In this document: one piece after another, positions 27,914-37,216 of the stretch
Layout: the number at the start of each line of letters is the position of its first letter
How positions within the stretch are numbered: the stretch's first letter is position 1
NCBI GenBank assembly: GCA_022510565.1
Contig: JAFLTE010000008.1
Span: 1 to 64,000 of the forward strand
From: Lachnospiraceae bacterium
Lineage (GTDB): Bacteria > Bacillota > Clostridia > Lachnospirales > Lachnospiraceae
DNA length: 64,000 nt
Direction: 5' to 3'
The notes under the pieces: generated by a model
The model's input: the letters and a program-made list of their open reading frames with translations, nothing else
Database searches by the model: none
What the model was told of the DNA's origin: nothing
Position numbers and translations under genes: made by a program

Positions 27914-30028
27914 TCAGGCAGTCTGCGCTGCCTGCTCTTCTTTACCCATGGTGTAAATAATCAATTCCTCCGGCAGACAGGTTCGCAGTACCTTTTCAAA
28001 TTTATCCCGCTCAATCGGTTTTGATATGTACTCGTCAAAGCCGGCCTCTAAGAACATTTCTCTGGCACCACTGACAGCATTGGCTGTGAGCGCGACAATC
28101 GGAACTCTCTCCAGTTTTGAATCTCCCATTGCCCTGATATTCTTCAATGTATCGATACCGTCCATCTCCGGCATCATATAATCCAATAAAATAAGGTCTA
28201 CCGGCTCCTGCCGCAACAGTTTTAAACACTCTTTACCGCTTGCCGCCACGGACACATTTGCCTGATAACGCTTTAACATACTCGTGGCAACTTCCAGATT
28301 GACAATATTGTCATCCACCACCATGATATGTGCCTCCGGACAGATGAACCCGCCCTTGTATCCAATATGCCGAATCATGCTGCTCTGTCTGCCGCACAAA
28401 AGTGCGTCCAAATTCAGACAATTGACAGGTCTCGCAAAGGTTGTTTTGACAAGTGCATCGTCATAATCTGTCATATATGATCCTAATAAAATAAGCGACT
28501 GCGGATGCAGGATTTCCTTAAGTTTATCTTTTATGCCCTCATACCGTTCCGCAGCAATCATAATATGTGTATAATCGGGATTCTCACATTCCTGTAAGAA
28601 TAAATCATTGTCTGATGCCTGACAAAAAGTAATATTCATATCTGTAAGGACCTTGGCAAATGTGCTGCCATGAAGCGCTGTATTCTCGTAGAACAATACT
28701 TTTGCGTGCTTTGCGGCCGTACCGTCAACAAGCATCTTTTCCGGCACATAACCCTGACAAATATGAAATAAATAGCTTCTCTTATCACCACATTCTTCCA
28801 TATGCATCTCACCGCCCAAAAGCTGAACGAGCCTATATGGGCGCGGAATGGATGCCTCATCCTCATCAGATTCCCCCGCATCGTCCTGATGCAGTAAATC
28901 TTGATAGGAATGATGAAAAGAACCTTCAATACGCGTCTCCACAAACAGGCGAATCTGGTTGTCAGTGCCATCTTCCTTGCGAATCCGCAGATACACCTTG
29001 CCGGTCTGTATGGATTTAATAATTTCCGCCAAGACGGTCAGTATCAGTTGACGAACTAACACGGCATCACCGACTAACTGCTCCGGAATGTCCGGCGCAA
29101 TCTCCGTAAAAAGTTCCATGTTATGATCTGCGAAACGCACAGAAATCATATTGATCAGTTCATTGAATATATCCCCGATGTAATACGGCTTGTTTGCAAT
29201 CACCGGTTTCGTGTCATCCGACTTGGAAAAATCCATCAACTCATTGGTAATCGATAAAAGCGCCCTGCTTGAATTAGCCATGTGAAAAGCACTGTCCTTG
29301 ACGCGCTCATCCGCATCCTGATCCAGCAAAAGTTCGGTTACACCCAATATAGCGTTGAGGGGCGTTCTGATCTCATGTGACACATTGACAAGAAACATAT
29401 CTTTGGCATAACTCAACTGTTCGGCCCGACGCTCCATATCAACACTTTTCCTAATTTCCCTGCGCAGAATTCTGCTGCGGTAGGCTGTCAGTACACCGCA
29501 TACCGTACCCATGATAAACAGCGCCACGATAATTCTGCAGAACAGCATTACGCCATACTGTGCACTCATCGTCTGTGACGCTGTCGAATCGGAAACCTTC
29601 AATATCATATTGTACATACAGAAAAGATCAATGGCGGAATCTGCCATAACAAAAATCATAACCCACCATTTTTTGAAGAGAAATGCAATGTAGACAATTC
29701 CTGTAAGAAAATATATGGGGAAATCATATATAGCATAAGGTACATAGTTTGACATCAGGGGAAGCAAAACAAAAAACATCAGAACAAGATACACACCTGA
29801 TATCCAACTAAGCTGTTGAATCACTCTCTCCGCACAGATTGCCGCTGCGGTCAACAAAACGCCCATAAACAGCATTGCAGGAACGTAAATGCTCATCCGA
29901 AGAAGCAACGTAAGAAGTACCATCACAGAACAGGCACAAGCACTTAACACCATCGCCACACGAAACAACAATTGCTCTTTCGGCAGTTCAATATCAAGAT
30001 ATTTTTCCAATCGCTCTTTCGCTGACAT
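27914..30028 (-). CDS. Hybrid histidine kinase with degenerate ATPase domain
   Basis: The 704-residue protein has about six membrane helices (20-185), a HisKA domain with a canonical H-box VSHEIRTPLN (His218), a HATPase-like region (about 290-415), a degenerate receiver-like region (430-550) and a C-terminal receiver (about 570-690; Asp616 in LLDYMMPEMDG, Lys in ISKPI). In the ATPase region the N-box reads VRQLILTVLAEIIKSI without Asn, and no DxGxG (G1) or GxGxG (G2) motif is seen, so ATP binding is doubtful. The acceptor His is at the same residue number as Tyr218 of the downstream paralogue, which points to a tandem duplication. It follows the HD-GYP regulator by 18 bp. Confidence 0.85.
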   Translation of the reverse strand: MSAKERLEKYLDIELPKEQLLFRVAMVLSACACSVMVLLTLLLRMSIYVPAMLFMGVLLTAAAICAERVIQQLSWISGVYLVLMFFVLLPLMSNYVPYAIYDFPIYFLTGIVYIAFLFKKWWVMIFVMADSAIDLFCMYNMILKVSDSTASQTMSAQYGVMLFCRIIVALFIMGTVCGVLTAYRSRILRREIRKSVDMERRAEQLSYAKDMFLVNVSHEIRTPLNAILGVTELLLDQDADERVKDSAFHMANSSRALLSITNELMDFSKSDDTKPVIANKPYYIGDIFNELINMISVRFADHNMELFTEIAPDIPEQLVGDAVLVRQLILTVLAEIIKSIQTGKVYLRIRKEDGTDNQIRLFVETRIEGSFHHSYQDLLHQDDAGESDEDEASIPRPYRLVQLLGGEMHMEECGDKRSYLFHICQGYVPEKMLVDGTAAKHAKVLFYENTALHGSTFAKVLTDMNITFCQASDNDLFLQECENPDYTHIMIAAERYEGIKDKLKEILHPQSLILLGSYMTDYDDALVKTTFARPVNCLNLDALLCGRQSSMIRHIGYKGGFICPEAHIMVVDDNIVNLEVATSMLKRYQANVSVAASGKECLKLLRQEPVDLILLDYMMPEMDGIDTLKNIRAMGDSKLERVPIVALTANAVSGAREMFLEAGFDEYISKPIERDKFEKVLRTCLPEELIIYTMGKEEQAAQTA

Positions 30029-30046
30029 ATCGGTTATCCCCTTGCT

Positions 30047-31111
30047 TTAGCCTGCCACGTTCCTGATATCGCTCTCCACTGACAGAAAGATATCCGCGAT
30101 TGACGGATCAAAACTGGTAAATTTCATGAACTTAATTTTCATCATGGCTTCCTGATGGCTGAGGATCTTGCCGTCTGTCACAATACTTCTCAGGTTGTCA
30201 TATGTATTGACAATAGCCAACGCTCTGGCTTCCAGCGGAATCTTCTCCCCTGCCAATCTGTCGGGATATCCATTGCCGTCCCACCTCTCGTGGTGGCTGC
30301 GGCACATATTATATGCATAGTTCATAAAATTATTTTCACCTGCGCTAAGCTGCGTTACTTTAGAGAGCATATCCGCTCCCAATGTTGTATGAGTCTGAAG
30401 CGCCCCATTCTCAAACTCGCTTCCCTGATTATTGCGCGCATTGATAATATACTGGTCCGCAATACACAGCTTGCCGATGTCGTGAATCTGGGATGCAAAA
30501 CAAATCGTTGTCGCATCATCCGCACTCAATCCGTGCTGACCGTTTCTTACCATGGCGCTGATCAGGATATCCATATATTTCTCTACACGTCTTGCATGAT
30601 CTCCGCCAAAACCGTCACGCTTAGTCATTAAATCCACAAACATTGCCACGATCGAATACTGCAGCTCCAGATTTTTCTTGTTCTTATCCTGAACGAGATT
30701 GTTCAGCGAATTGTTCATCTCAGCCAATTTTCTGCGCTGTGATAAAAGCTGTATCTGGATATCCACACGCTTCTTTAACAGATTCGCCGTGTAGGGCTTC
30801 CTGATATAGTCCATAGCTCCCAGATTATAGCTCTCAAGCTCCGTGGTGTCATCATCCTGCGCCGTCAGGAAAATAATCGGAATATTCACGAGTTTCGGAA
30901 CGTTCTTCATCTCGGAAATAACCTGAAAGCCGTTCACATTGGGCATATCCACGTCCAACAGCACCAGATCCGGAAGCTCCGGCATATCATTTAAACACTC
31001 CAATGCCGAGATACCGGAGGAAACAGGAATCACTTCATATTCATCCTCCAATGTTTTTCTGGCCATAATCAGATTCGCCATATTGTCGTCTACAATCATT
31101 ACTCGATACAT
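30047..31111 (-). CDS. Response regulator with HD-GYP output domain
   Basis: The 354-residue protein joins a receiver (1-120; acidic pair Asp8/Asp9, phospho-acceptor Asp53 in LLLDVDMP, Lys in IRKPY), a helical linker (about 125-165) and an HD-GYP domain. The HD-GYP signature is clear: FASQIHDIGKLCIADQYI, HHERWDGNGYPDRLAGEKIPLEAR and the ALAIVNTYDN stretch. HD-GYP proteins typically hydrolyse cyclic di-GMP to pGpG or GMP, so phosphorylation may set the second-messenger level; activity is not proven by sequence. It is 25 bp behind the VWA gene and just ahead of the two hybrid kinases, which are its obvious partners. Confidence 0.92.
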   Translation of the reverse strand: MYRVMIVDDNMANLIMARKTLEDEYEVIPVSSGISALECLNDMPELPDLVLLDVDMPNVNGFQVISEMKNVPKLVNIPIIFLTAQDDDTTELESYNLGAMDYIRKPYTANLLKKRVDIQIQLLSQRRKLAEMNNSLNNLVQDKNKKNLELQYSIVAMFVDLMTKRDGFGGDHARRVEKYMDILISAMVRNGQHGLSADDATTICFASQIHDIGKLCIADQYIINARNNQGSEFENGALQTHTTLGADMLSKVTQLSAGENNFMNYAYNMCRSHHERWDGNGYPDRLAGEKIPLEARALAIVNTYDNLRSIVTDGKILSHQEAMMKIKFMKFTSFDPSIADIFLSVESDIRNVAG

Positions 31112-31136
31112 ATTTCACCTCGTATTCTTATGCTGG

Positions 31137-32333
31137 TTATTTATTAGTCATTAATTTAATCATCGCCTGATTCAAGCCGTCCACAGTCAGCTTATACATC
31201 GGAAACAATCCCTTAATCGCAGTCTCCGCCTCCCTCCATGGCGCATGTCCCGGTGCCATCTTAGGATTCAGCCACACGATTTTCTTGTAATGTCGTTTCA
31301 TCAACATCAGCCAGTCCATGCCGGACAGACCGCCGTTTGGTCCTCTGTAATTCCCTGTTGTGGAATACAATTCCTCCGGTGCCATCGCCGCATCCCCAAC
31401 GATGATTACCTTATAGTCGCTGTCCAGATTGCGGAACATCCACTCCGTCTCTATCCAGTCCCCGTTCTCACACTCCGGTGTATTGTATAGGTTGGAATAG
31501 ATACAGTTATGAAAGAAATATGTCTTCACATCCTTATAGTGATTGGATTTATGCACGGAATGAAACAACTCATTCAAAAGTGTCGTGTAAGGTATCATGG
31601 TACCGCCGGAATCCATAAGAAGCAGAAGCTTCACCGCGTTTTTGCGGGGCTTCTCCATCACAATCTGCAGACAGCCGCCGTTATTGCAGGTAGCATCAAT
31701 CGTTCCGTCTATGTCAAGCTCTGTCTTCGGGATATCCAGCCTGGCGGAAAACTGCCTAAGTTTTCGAAGCGCCACCTGGAACTGCCTGTTATCCAGCACC
31801 TTGTCATTTCTGAAATCGCGGTACTTTCTGGCACCTACCACTTGGAACGCAGACTGATATCCGGTCGTTCCGCCTACCCTGATACCGCCCATGTTACCGC
31901 CCATATTGCCGAATGATGTCTTACCCATAGTGCCTATCCAGTAGCTTCCGCCATTGTGTTCCTCGTTCTGGTCACGCAGCCTGTCCTTAAACTTATTCTC
32001 CACATCTTCCTTATCCATCTGAATCACTTCCTGATTCATCTCGTGGCGCATTTCCTCAAAGACATCCTGCATCTCCGGCTTATCCAGCCACCGCATCATA
32101 TTCTTGCTCACTTCATTCTCTGACGTGATTCCTTTAAACACTTCATCGAACGCCATGTCGAACTTGTCATACTCGGTCTCCGACTTCACCAGAATCATGC
32201 GCGATACATAATAGAATTCCGTCAGGCTGCTGTGACATAACCCCTGCTGAAGTGCGTCCTGCAAGGTCAGCCATTCACTCAACGAAACATCCAGCCCTTT
32301 CTCTTTCAGGGTGTAAAAGAATTTACTGAACAT
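31137..32333 (-). CDS. VWA domain protein of the CoxE / MoxR-partner type
   Basis: The 398-residue cytoplasmic protein has an N-terminal helical region and a C-terminal von Willebrand A domain (about 215-398). The metal-ion adhesion site is altered: the usual DxSxS is DSGGT (LLLLMDSGGTMIPYT), while a later Asp (VIIVGDAAMAP) is kept. A Gly-rich loop (SFGNMGGNMGGIRVGGTTG) is in the middle. The pairing with a MoxR ATPase 10 bp upstream is the standard MoxR-VWA chaperone arrangement, in which the ATPase remodels a client recruited by the VWA protein. The client here is unknown; the downstream signalling genes are candidates. Confidence 0.88.
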   Translation of the reverse strand: MFSKFFYTLKEKGLDVSLSEWLTLQDALQQGLCHSSLTEFYYVSRMILVKSETEYDKFDMAFDEVFKGITSENEVSKNMMRWLDKPEMQDVFEEMRHEMNQEVIQMDKEDVENKFKDRLRDQNEEHNGGSYWIGTMGKTSFGNMGGNMGGIRVGGTTGYQSAFQVVGARKYRDFRNDKVLDNRQFQVALRKLRQFSARLDIPKTELDIDGTIDATCNNGGCLQIVMEKPRKNAVKLLLLMDSGGTMIPYTTLLNELFHSVHKSNHYKDVKTYFFHNCIYSNLYNTPECENGDWIETEWMFRNLDSDYKVIIVGDAAMAPEELYSTTGNYRGPNGGLSGMDWLMLMKRHYKKIVWLNPKMAPGHAPWREAETAIKGLFPMYKLTVDGLNQAMIKLMTNK

Positions 32334-32343
32334 AAATGCCCTC

Positions 32344-33168
32344 TTAATAATTGTTTTTATCTTTCACCGTTTCCAAGTCTTCATCCTTCTTGACAACCAC
32401 ACCGATAAAAGGAAGCTCCTCCTTAAGTCTGTCCGTCGGAATACCCCCAATCTGCAACGCATTAATCCAGTCGATTAACTCCGAAGTGCTTGGTTTCTTA
32501 CGAATATCCTTCATCGAGCGAATCCAGTAGAAAACTTCCATCGCATCATGCAGCAGCTTGTCTTCCACATCAGGATAATGTGTCCTGACAATTTCCTCCA
32601 TCAAATTTTGATCCGGAAAATCGATATAGTGGAATATGCACCGTCTTAAGAATGCATCCGGCAGCTCCTTCTCCGCATTTGAGGTAATAATGACAATCGG
32701 CCTGTGCTTCGCCTTGACCGTTCTCTTTGTCTCGTGGATATAGAATTCCATCTGATCCAGTTCCCACAGTAAATCGTTGGGAAATTCCAAATCCGCCTTG
32801 TCAATCTCGTCAATTAACAGGATTACCTGCTCATCGGACTCAAAAGCTTCGCCCAGCTTACCAAGCTTGATATAATGGGCAATGTCATCGACACCTTCCT
32901 CCCCGAACTGTCCGTCGTATAAACGCTGAATGGTATCATACATATACAGTCCGTCCTGTGCCTTAGTCGTAGATTTGATATTCCATATAATCAGTTTCTT
33001 CCCAAGAGAATTAGCGACCGCCTGCGCCAGCATAGTCTTACCCGTCCCCGGTTCTCCTTTCACCAGCAAAGGTTTCTGCAAGGCAATGGCAACGTTGACG
33101 CTTGCCAATAATTGCTGCGATGCCACATAGTCGGGAGTACTGCTGAAACTCTGATTCTGCTCACTCAT
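32344..33168 (-). CDS. MoxR-family AAA+ ATPase
   Basis: The 274-residue AAA+ protein has Walker A GEPGTGKTMLAQA (about residue 38), Walker B VILLIDEIDKAD, a sensor 1 Asn strand (PIVIITSNAEKELPD) and an arginine-finger region FLRRCIFHYIDFPD. MoxR ATPases act with VWA proteins as chaperones for assembly or activation of protein complexes. It is the first gene of a five-gene unit: moxR, VWA, receiver-HD-GYP and two hybrid kinases, with spacers of 10, 25, 18 and 14 bp. It is transcribed divergently from metF, with overlapping promoters. Confidence 0.93.
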   Translation of the reverse strand: MSEQNQSFSSTPDYVASQQLLASVNVAIALQKPLLVKGEPGTGKTMLAQAVANSLGKKLIIWNIKSTTKAQDGLYMYDTIQRLYDGQFGEEGVDDIAHYIKLGKLGEAFESDEQVILLIDEIDKADLEFPNDLLWELDQMEFYIHETKRTVKAKHRPIVIITSNAEKELPDAFLRRCIFHYIDFPDQNLMEEIVRTHYPDVEDKLLHDAMEVFYWIRSMKDIRKKPSTSELIDWINALQIGGIPTDRLKEELPFIGVVVKKDEDLETVKDKNNY

Positions 33169-33218
33169 ATCCTTAATCCTCTCCGATATTTTAAATATAT
33201 TCCAAAAGATTTCGATTC

Positions 33219-33247
33219 TTGCTTATCCTATAAATGTATGTTACGAT
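33219..33247 (+). promoter_or_regulatory. Promoter of metF
   Basis: TTGCTT (33219-33224), 17 bp, TACGAT (33242-33247) on the plus strand. It overlaps the divergent moxR promoter almost completely, so binding at one may exclude the other. Confidence 0.55.
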
Positions 33248-33254
33248 ATTTCAA
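33227..33254 (-). promoter_or_regulatory. Promoter of the moxR-VWA-signalling operon
   Basis: TTGAAA (33249-33254), 16 bp, TATAGG (33227-33232) on the minus strand, about 58 bp before moxR and overlapping the metF promoter. Confidence 0.45.
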
Positions 33255-33301
33255 GTGCAAAAGCAAGAACTTGTTATGAGAATTACAGAGAGGTCTAACA
33301 T

Positions 33302-34141
33302 ATGACAAAGCATAAGACAGGGCTTTCCTTCGAGGTGTTTCCCCCGAAAAAAGACGAAGAATTTGATAACGCTTATCAGATTATACAGGAACTGGGTAAA
33401 CTGAATCCCGACTTTATCAGTTGTACTTACGGCGCAGGCGGTTCCAGAGCCGGCAAGACAATTGAAATCTCATCCTTTATTCAGAACACGCTCCATATTG
33501 ACTCGATTGCACATATTACCTGCGTCGGCTTCACCAGAGAGGATCTGCAGCGGAACTGTGATGCCTTGAAGGATGCCGGAATCAACCATGTTCTGGCTCT
33601 TCGCGGAGACAGACCTCAGACCATGAGTGACGAACAGTTTAACAATCGGGAATTCTACTATGCCGCGGACCTCGTGCACTATTTAAAAGAGCACACTGAC
33701 TTGCAGATTTCGGGTGCATGCTACCCCGAGAAACATTTTGAGGCTTCCAGCCTTGAAGATGATTTGCGGCATCTGAAAGAAAAGGTTGATGCCGGCGTCA
33801 GTTCATTAATCTCACAGATGTTCTTTGATAACGCTTATTTCTATCGATTTATGGATAAAGCCGGAGCTTTGGGTATCAATGTGCCTATTCACGCAGGCAT
33901 CATGCCGATTACGACTGCAAAGCAGCTTGGAACTACGGTGTCTCTATCCGGCTCTTCTGTTCCCAAGGAATTGGCAGATATTATCGCTACCTACGGAGAA
34001 GATAAGGAGGATATGCGTAAAGCGGGAATCGACTACGCTGTACGACAGATCCGTGACCTGAAAGAACACTGTGTGGACGGAATTCATATCTATTCCATGA
34101 ACAAAATCAAAACCACAACGGAAATCTGCAGCATGATCTGA
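33302..34141 (+). CDS. metF: 5,10-methylenetetrahydrofolate reductase
   Basis: MetF reduces methylene-THF to methyl-THF with FAD, for methionine synthesis and, in some anaerobes, the Wood-Ljungdahl branch. Family motifs are the N-terminal LSFEVFPPK, SCTYGAGGS, the ALRGD substrate loop, and QMFFDNAYFYRFMDK. At 279 residues it is a normal bacterial catalytic domain. GAGAGG precedes the ATG. It is monocistronic, facing the gpsA cluster across a shared hairpin. No metVF partner gene or methionine riboswitch is adjacent. Confidence 0.95.
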   Translation: MTKHKTGLSFEVFPPKKDEEFDNAYQIIQELGKLNPDFISCTYGAGGSRAGKTIEISSFIQNTLHIDSIAHITCVGFTREDLQRNCDALKDAGINHVLALRGDRPQTMSDEQFNNREFYYAADLVHYLKEHTDLQISGACYPEKHFEASSLEDDLRHLKEKVDAGVSSLISQMFFDNAYFYRFMDKAGALGINVPIHAGIMPITTAKQLGTTVSLSGSSVPKELADIIATYGEDKEDMRKAGIDYAVRQIRDLKEHCVDGIHIYSMNKIKTTTEICSMI

Positions 34142-34167
34142 GTAGTTTTTCATGTGTGACAACGATA

Positions 34168-34200
34168 AAGAACAGGGTTATCTGCCCTGTTCTTCTTTTT
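34168..34200. terminator. Terminator shared by metF and the 3' end of gpsA
   Basis: AAGAACAGGG (34168-34177) and CCCTGTTCTT (34185-34194) form a stem followed by CTTTTT on the plus strand, ending metF. The gpsA stop codon is in the loop (34178-34180), so one arm is read as the last codons of gpsA. On the minus strand the hairpin is followed only by a short T-poor stretch. Confidence 0.8.
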
Positions 34201-35209
34201 CCTCCCACGGGAGTAACGGATTTTCTATTTTCTTATCACGCAGCATCAAATTTTGGACCGCTTCATCCGCAGGCTGCCCCTCAAACAATATCGCATTGAC
34301 TTCTTCTATGATGGGAAGCTGTACATTGTACTTTTCAGCCAGTCCCATAGCCGCCTTGGCTGAGTATACGCCTTCCACTACCATCTTGACCTCATCCATA
34401 GCCTGCTCCATCGTATATCCCTGCCCGATAAGTATGCCGGCACGTCTGTTGCGAGAATGCATGGAAGCGCAGGTAACAATCAAATCCCCGATACCGGTCA
34501 GACCACAGAAGGTTTCCAGTTTGCCACCCATGGCTACGCCCAGTCTTCCGATTTCCGTAATACCTCTTGTAATGAGAGCTGCCTTGGCATTATCCCCATA
34601 TCCTAATCCGTCGGCGATACCCGCTGCAAGCGCCACTACATTTTTGAGAGCAGCACCCAGTTCTATTCCGAGCACATCGGGACTGATATAGACCCGAAAC
34701 ACCTCATTCATAAAAATATTCTGCAAATATTCCGCTGTTGCCTTCTTCTTTGCACCTACCACAATGGTCGTCGGCAGTCCGCGGCCCACTTCCTCCGCAT
34801 GGGACGGACCTGACAAGACCGCCACTTCTGCCTGTGGAAGTTCCTCCTCAATGACCTGAGACATGGTCATAAGTGTCTGCTCTTCAATTCCTTTGGAAGC
34901 ATTGATGATAAGCTGTCCTTCCTTCATATAAGGCGCTATATCATGCGCAACCTTCCTCGTATAAGGAGACGGCACTACCAATACCAACAGATCACGTCCT
35001 GTCACTGCCTCTTCCAAATCGGTGGTAAACTCCATATCTTCCGGCAATTTAACTCCCGGCAGTTTATCTTTATGCTCACGCTCATTTCTGAGCATTGTAA
35101 TTTCCGCTTCCACGACGGACCACACCGTCACGCGATGCCCATTCTTATATAAGTTCATCGCCAGTGCTGTGCCCCAACTTCCGGCTCCGATAATACCGAT
35201 ATCAGCCAT
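34178..35209 (-). CDS. gpsA: Glycerol-3-phosphate dehydrogenase (NAD(P)+)
   Basis: GpsA reduces dihydroxyacetone phosphate to sn-glycerol 3-phosphate for phospholipid synthesis. The Rossmann motif IGIIGAGSWGTALA is at the very N-terminus, followed by VVPSPYTR, NASKGIEE, SGPSHAEEV, and the catalytic-Lys region GAALKNVVALAAGI. The start is placed at MADIGI (343 residues) because AAGGAGGAG lies three to ten bases before it, while six upstream codons overlap plsY. The gene overlaps the plsY stop by 8 bp, which suggests coupling, and both act on glycerol 3-phosphate. Confidence 0.95.
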   Translation of the reverse strand: MADIGIIGAGSWGTALAMNLYKNGHRVTVWSVVEAEITMLRNEREHKDKLPGVKLPEDMEFTTDLEEAVTGRDLLVLVVPSPYTRKVAHDIAPYMKEGQLIINASKGIEEQTLMTMSQVIEEELPQAEVAVLSGPSHAEEVGRGLPTTIVVGAKKKATAEYLQNIFMNEVFRVYISPDVLGIELGAALKNVVALAAGIADGLGYGDNAKAALITRGITEIGRLGVAMGGKLETFCGLTGIGDLIVTCASMHSRNRRAGILIGQGYTMEQAMDEVKMVVEGVYSAKAAMGLAEKYNVQLPIIEEVNAILFEGQPADEAVQNLMLRDKKIENPLLPWEEKEEQGR

Positions 35210-35873
35210 TTTCTCCTCCTTCGGCACTCTCCTTGTTCTTGTGACTCAAATAAGTCTTGCGCTCCGTGCCGCTCAATAATCTCTTGATATTTTCCTTATG
35301 CTTATAATATGCCATGACCGTAAGCACTGCAGTTACAATATATAACTCGTTCAAAAGCGGCTGCGTCATTCCAAAAACGCCCGTCTGTCCTAACACAACC
35401 ATTTCAATAAAGAATACGGCATATAAAATCAATGAGCCTAAAGACACATAATGAGTCGTAAAAAAGATACCGAAAAACACCACAACCGCAACCGGAATAA
35501 AATACGGATGAAAAGCAAGTATCATGCCCGCTGTGGCAGCAATTCCTTTACCGCCCTTGAACCGCAGATAGAACGGAAAATTATGTCCCAATATGGCACC
35601 TGCGGCAGCATAGATTTTCAGCAGATATATCATATCCGGATGCGTCTTATCAAATATCAGCCCCGAAACAACAATGGCCAGAATGCACTTGACGATATCT
35701 CCCGCCAACACAAGTATGCCCGCTTTCATTCCGAGCACTCTCAGTGTGTTGGTTGTGCCCGCATTGCCGCTGCCGTAGTCCCTGATATCAATACCGTGTA
35801 GTTTTCCGTAGATATAGGAGGTCTGGAACAACCCAAACACATACCCAATCACCAAACAAATGACTCGTTCCAC
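35202..35873 (-). CDS. plsY: Acyl-phosphate:glycerol-3-phosphate acyltransferase
   Basis: PlsY moves the acyl group of acyl phosphate to glycerol 3-phosphate, the first step of phosphatidic acid synthesis. The polytopic protein (about 5-7 helices) has conserved motifs YGSGNAGTTNTLRVLG, GHNFPFYLRFKGGKGIAAT and the short cytosolic C-terminus. At 223 residues it is slightly longer than the usual 190-210 because of a charged tail. It lies 2 bp behind der and overlaps gpsA, which makes its substrate. Confidence 0.95.
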   Translation of the reverse strand: MERVICLVIGYVFGLFQTSYIYGKLHGIDIRDYGSGNAGTTNTLRVLGMKAGILVLAGDIVKCILAIVVSGLIFDKTHPDMIYLLKIYAAAGAILGHNFPFYLRFKGGKGIAATAGMILAFHPYFIPVAVVVFFGIFFTTHYVSLGSLILYAVFFIEMVVLGQTGVFGMTQPLLNELYIVTAVLTVMAYYKHKENIKRLLSGTERKTYLSHKNKESAEGGENG

Positions 35874-35875
35874 TT

Positions 35876-37213
35876 TTACTTATTTTCCTTTCTCTCCCGT
35901 ATAATAAACTTAAACGGTGTTCCCTTAAATCCAAATGTCTCTCTAATCTGATTTTCCAGATATCTGGTGTATGAAAAATGCATCAATTCTTTATCGTTTA
36001 CAAATATTACAAAAGTGGGCGGTTTTACTGCCGCCTGCGTTATGTAGTACAGTCGGAGTCTTTTACCCTTATCCGAAGGCGGCTGCTGCATGGCTACCGC
36101 TTCCATCATAATCTCGTTGAGCACCCCCGTTGCAACGCGCATGGAGTGATTCTCATTGACAATATCGATCACATCGTATAATTTCGGGAGCCGCTGTCCG
36201 GTCACCGCCGAGATGAACAATATCTCCGCATAAGGCATAAAGGAAAGTACTTGTCTGACCTTCTGTGTATATTCATTTACGGTTTTATTGTCCTTCTCAA
36301 CCGCATCCCATTTGTTGACCGCGATAATCGTTGCCTTGCCGCGGTCATGGGCAATACCCGCAATCTTCGCGTCCTGTTCCGTAACGCCCTCCGTGGCATC
36401 GATTACCAATATCACAATATCGGCGCGCTCCACAGCCGCGACGGTGCGGATTATCATATAGCGCTCCAATTCTTCCTTAATCTTATTTTTTCTTCGAAGT
36501 CCCGCCGTGTCAATAAAGACGTAATCCTTGCCGTTATGGGTTATCTCTGTGTCGATAGCGTCTCTTGTCGTACCTGCTATGTCTGAAACAATGACGCGGT
36601 TTTCTCCAATCAGTTTGTTGATGATTGAAGATTTGCCCACATTAGGTTTGCCGACAATGGCAACCTTCACACGGTCATCCTCTTCCTCCGCCGTTGCTTC
36701 CTTATCAAAATAAGATGATACTTCATCTAAAAGCTCGCCGAAACCCATTTTATTGACCGATGAAATCGGAAACGGCTCGCCGATACCCAGATTGTAAAAC
36801 TCATAGACATCGGCCATATATTTGTTAAAATTATCTACCTTATTAACAGCAAGCACCACCGGCTTCTGAGAGCGTCTGAGCATATCTGCCACTTTAGCAT
36901 CCGCATCCACAAGTCCCTGTTTCACGTCCACCATAAAGACAATCACATCTGCCGTATCAATGGCAATCTGCGCCTGTTCCCGCATCTGCGAGAGAATAAT
37001 GTCCTTGCTGTCCGGCTCGATACCACCCGTATCGATCAGCGTAAAATTCATATCAAGCCAAGAGACATCCGCATAAATTCTGTCTCTTGTAATACCCGGA
37101 GTATCTTTGACAATCGATATATTCTCACCCGCCAATGCATTAAACAGTGTGGATTTACCGACATTAGGTCTGCCCACCACCGCCACGATCGGCTTGGTTT
37201 TTTTCTTACTCAT
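35876..37213 (-). CDS. der: Double-GTPase ribosome biogenesis factor Der (EngA)
   Basis: Der has two tandem G domains and assists 50S subunit assembly. The first has [14 protein letters not shown] (about residue 14), DTGGI and NKVD; the second has [14 protein letters not shown] (about 190), DTAGLRRK and NKWD. A C-terminal KH-like domain closes the 445-residue protein. It follows the DUF512 gene by 3 bp in a DUF512-der-plsY-gpsA order that is common in clostridia. Confidence 0.97.
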   Translation of the reverse strand: MSKKKTKPIVAVVGRPNVGKSTLFNALAGENISIVKDTPGITRDRIYADVSWLDMNFTLIDTGGIEPDSKDIILSQMREQAQIAIDTADVIVFMVDVKQGLVDADAKVADMLRRSQKPVVLAVNKVDNFNKYMADVYEFYNLGIGEPFPISSVNKMGFGELLDEVSSYFDKEATAEEEDDRVKVAIVGKPNVGKSSIINKLIGENRVIVSDIAGTTRDAIDTEITHNGKDYVFIDTAGLRRKNKIKEELERYMIIRTVAAVERADIVILVIDATEGVTEQDAKIAGIAHDRGKATIIAVNKWDAVEKDNKTVNEYTQKVRQVLSFMPYAEILFISAVTGQRLPKLYDVIDIVNENHSMRVATGVLNEIMMEAVAMQQPPSDKGKRLRLYYITQAAVKPPTFVIFVNDKELMHFSYTRYLENQIRETFGFKGTPFKFIIRERKENK

Positions 37214-37216
37214 ATG

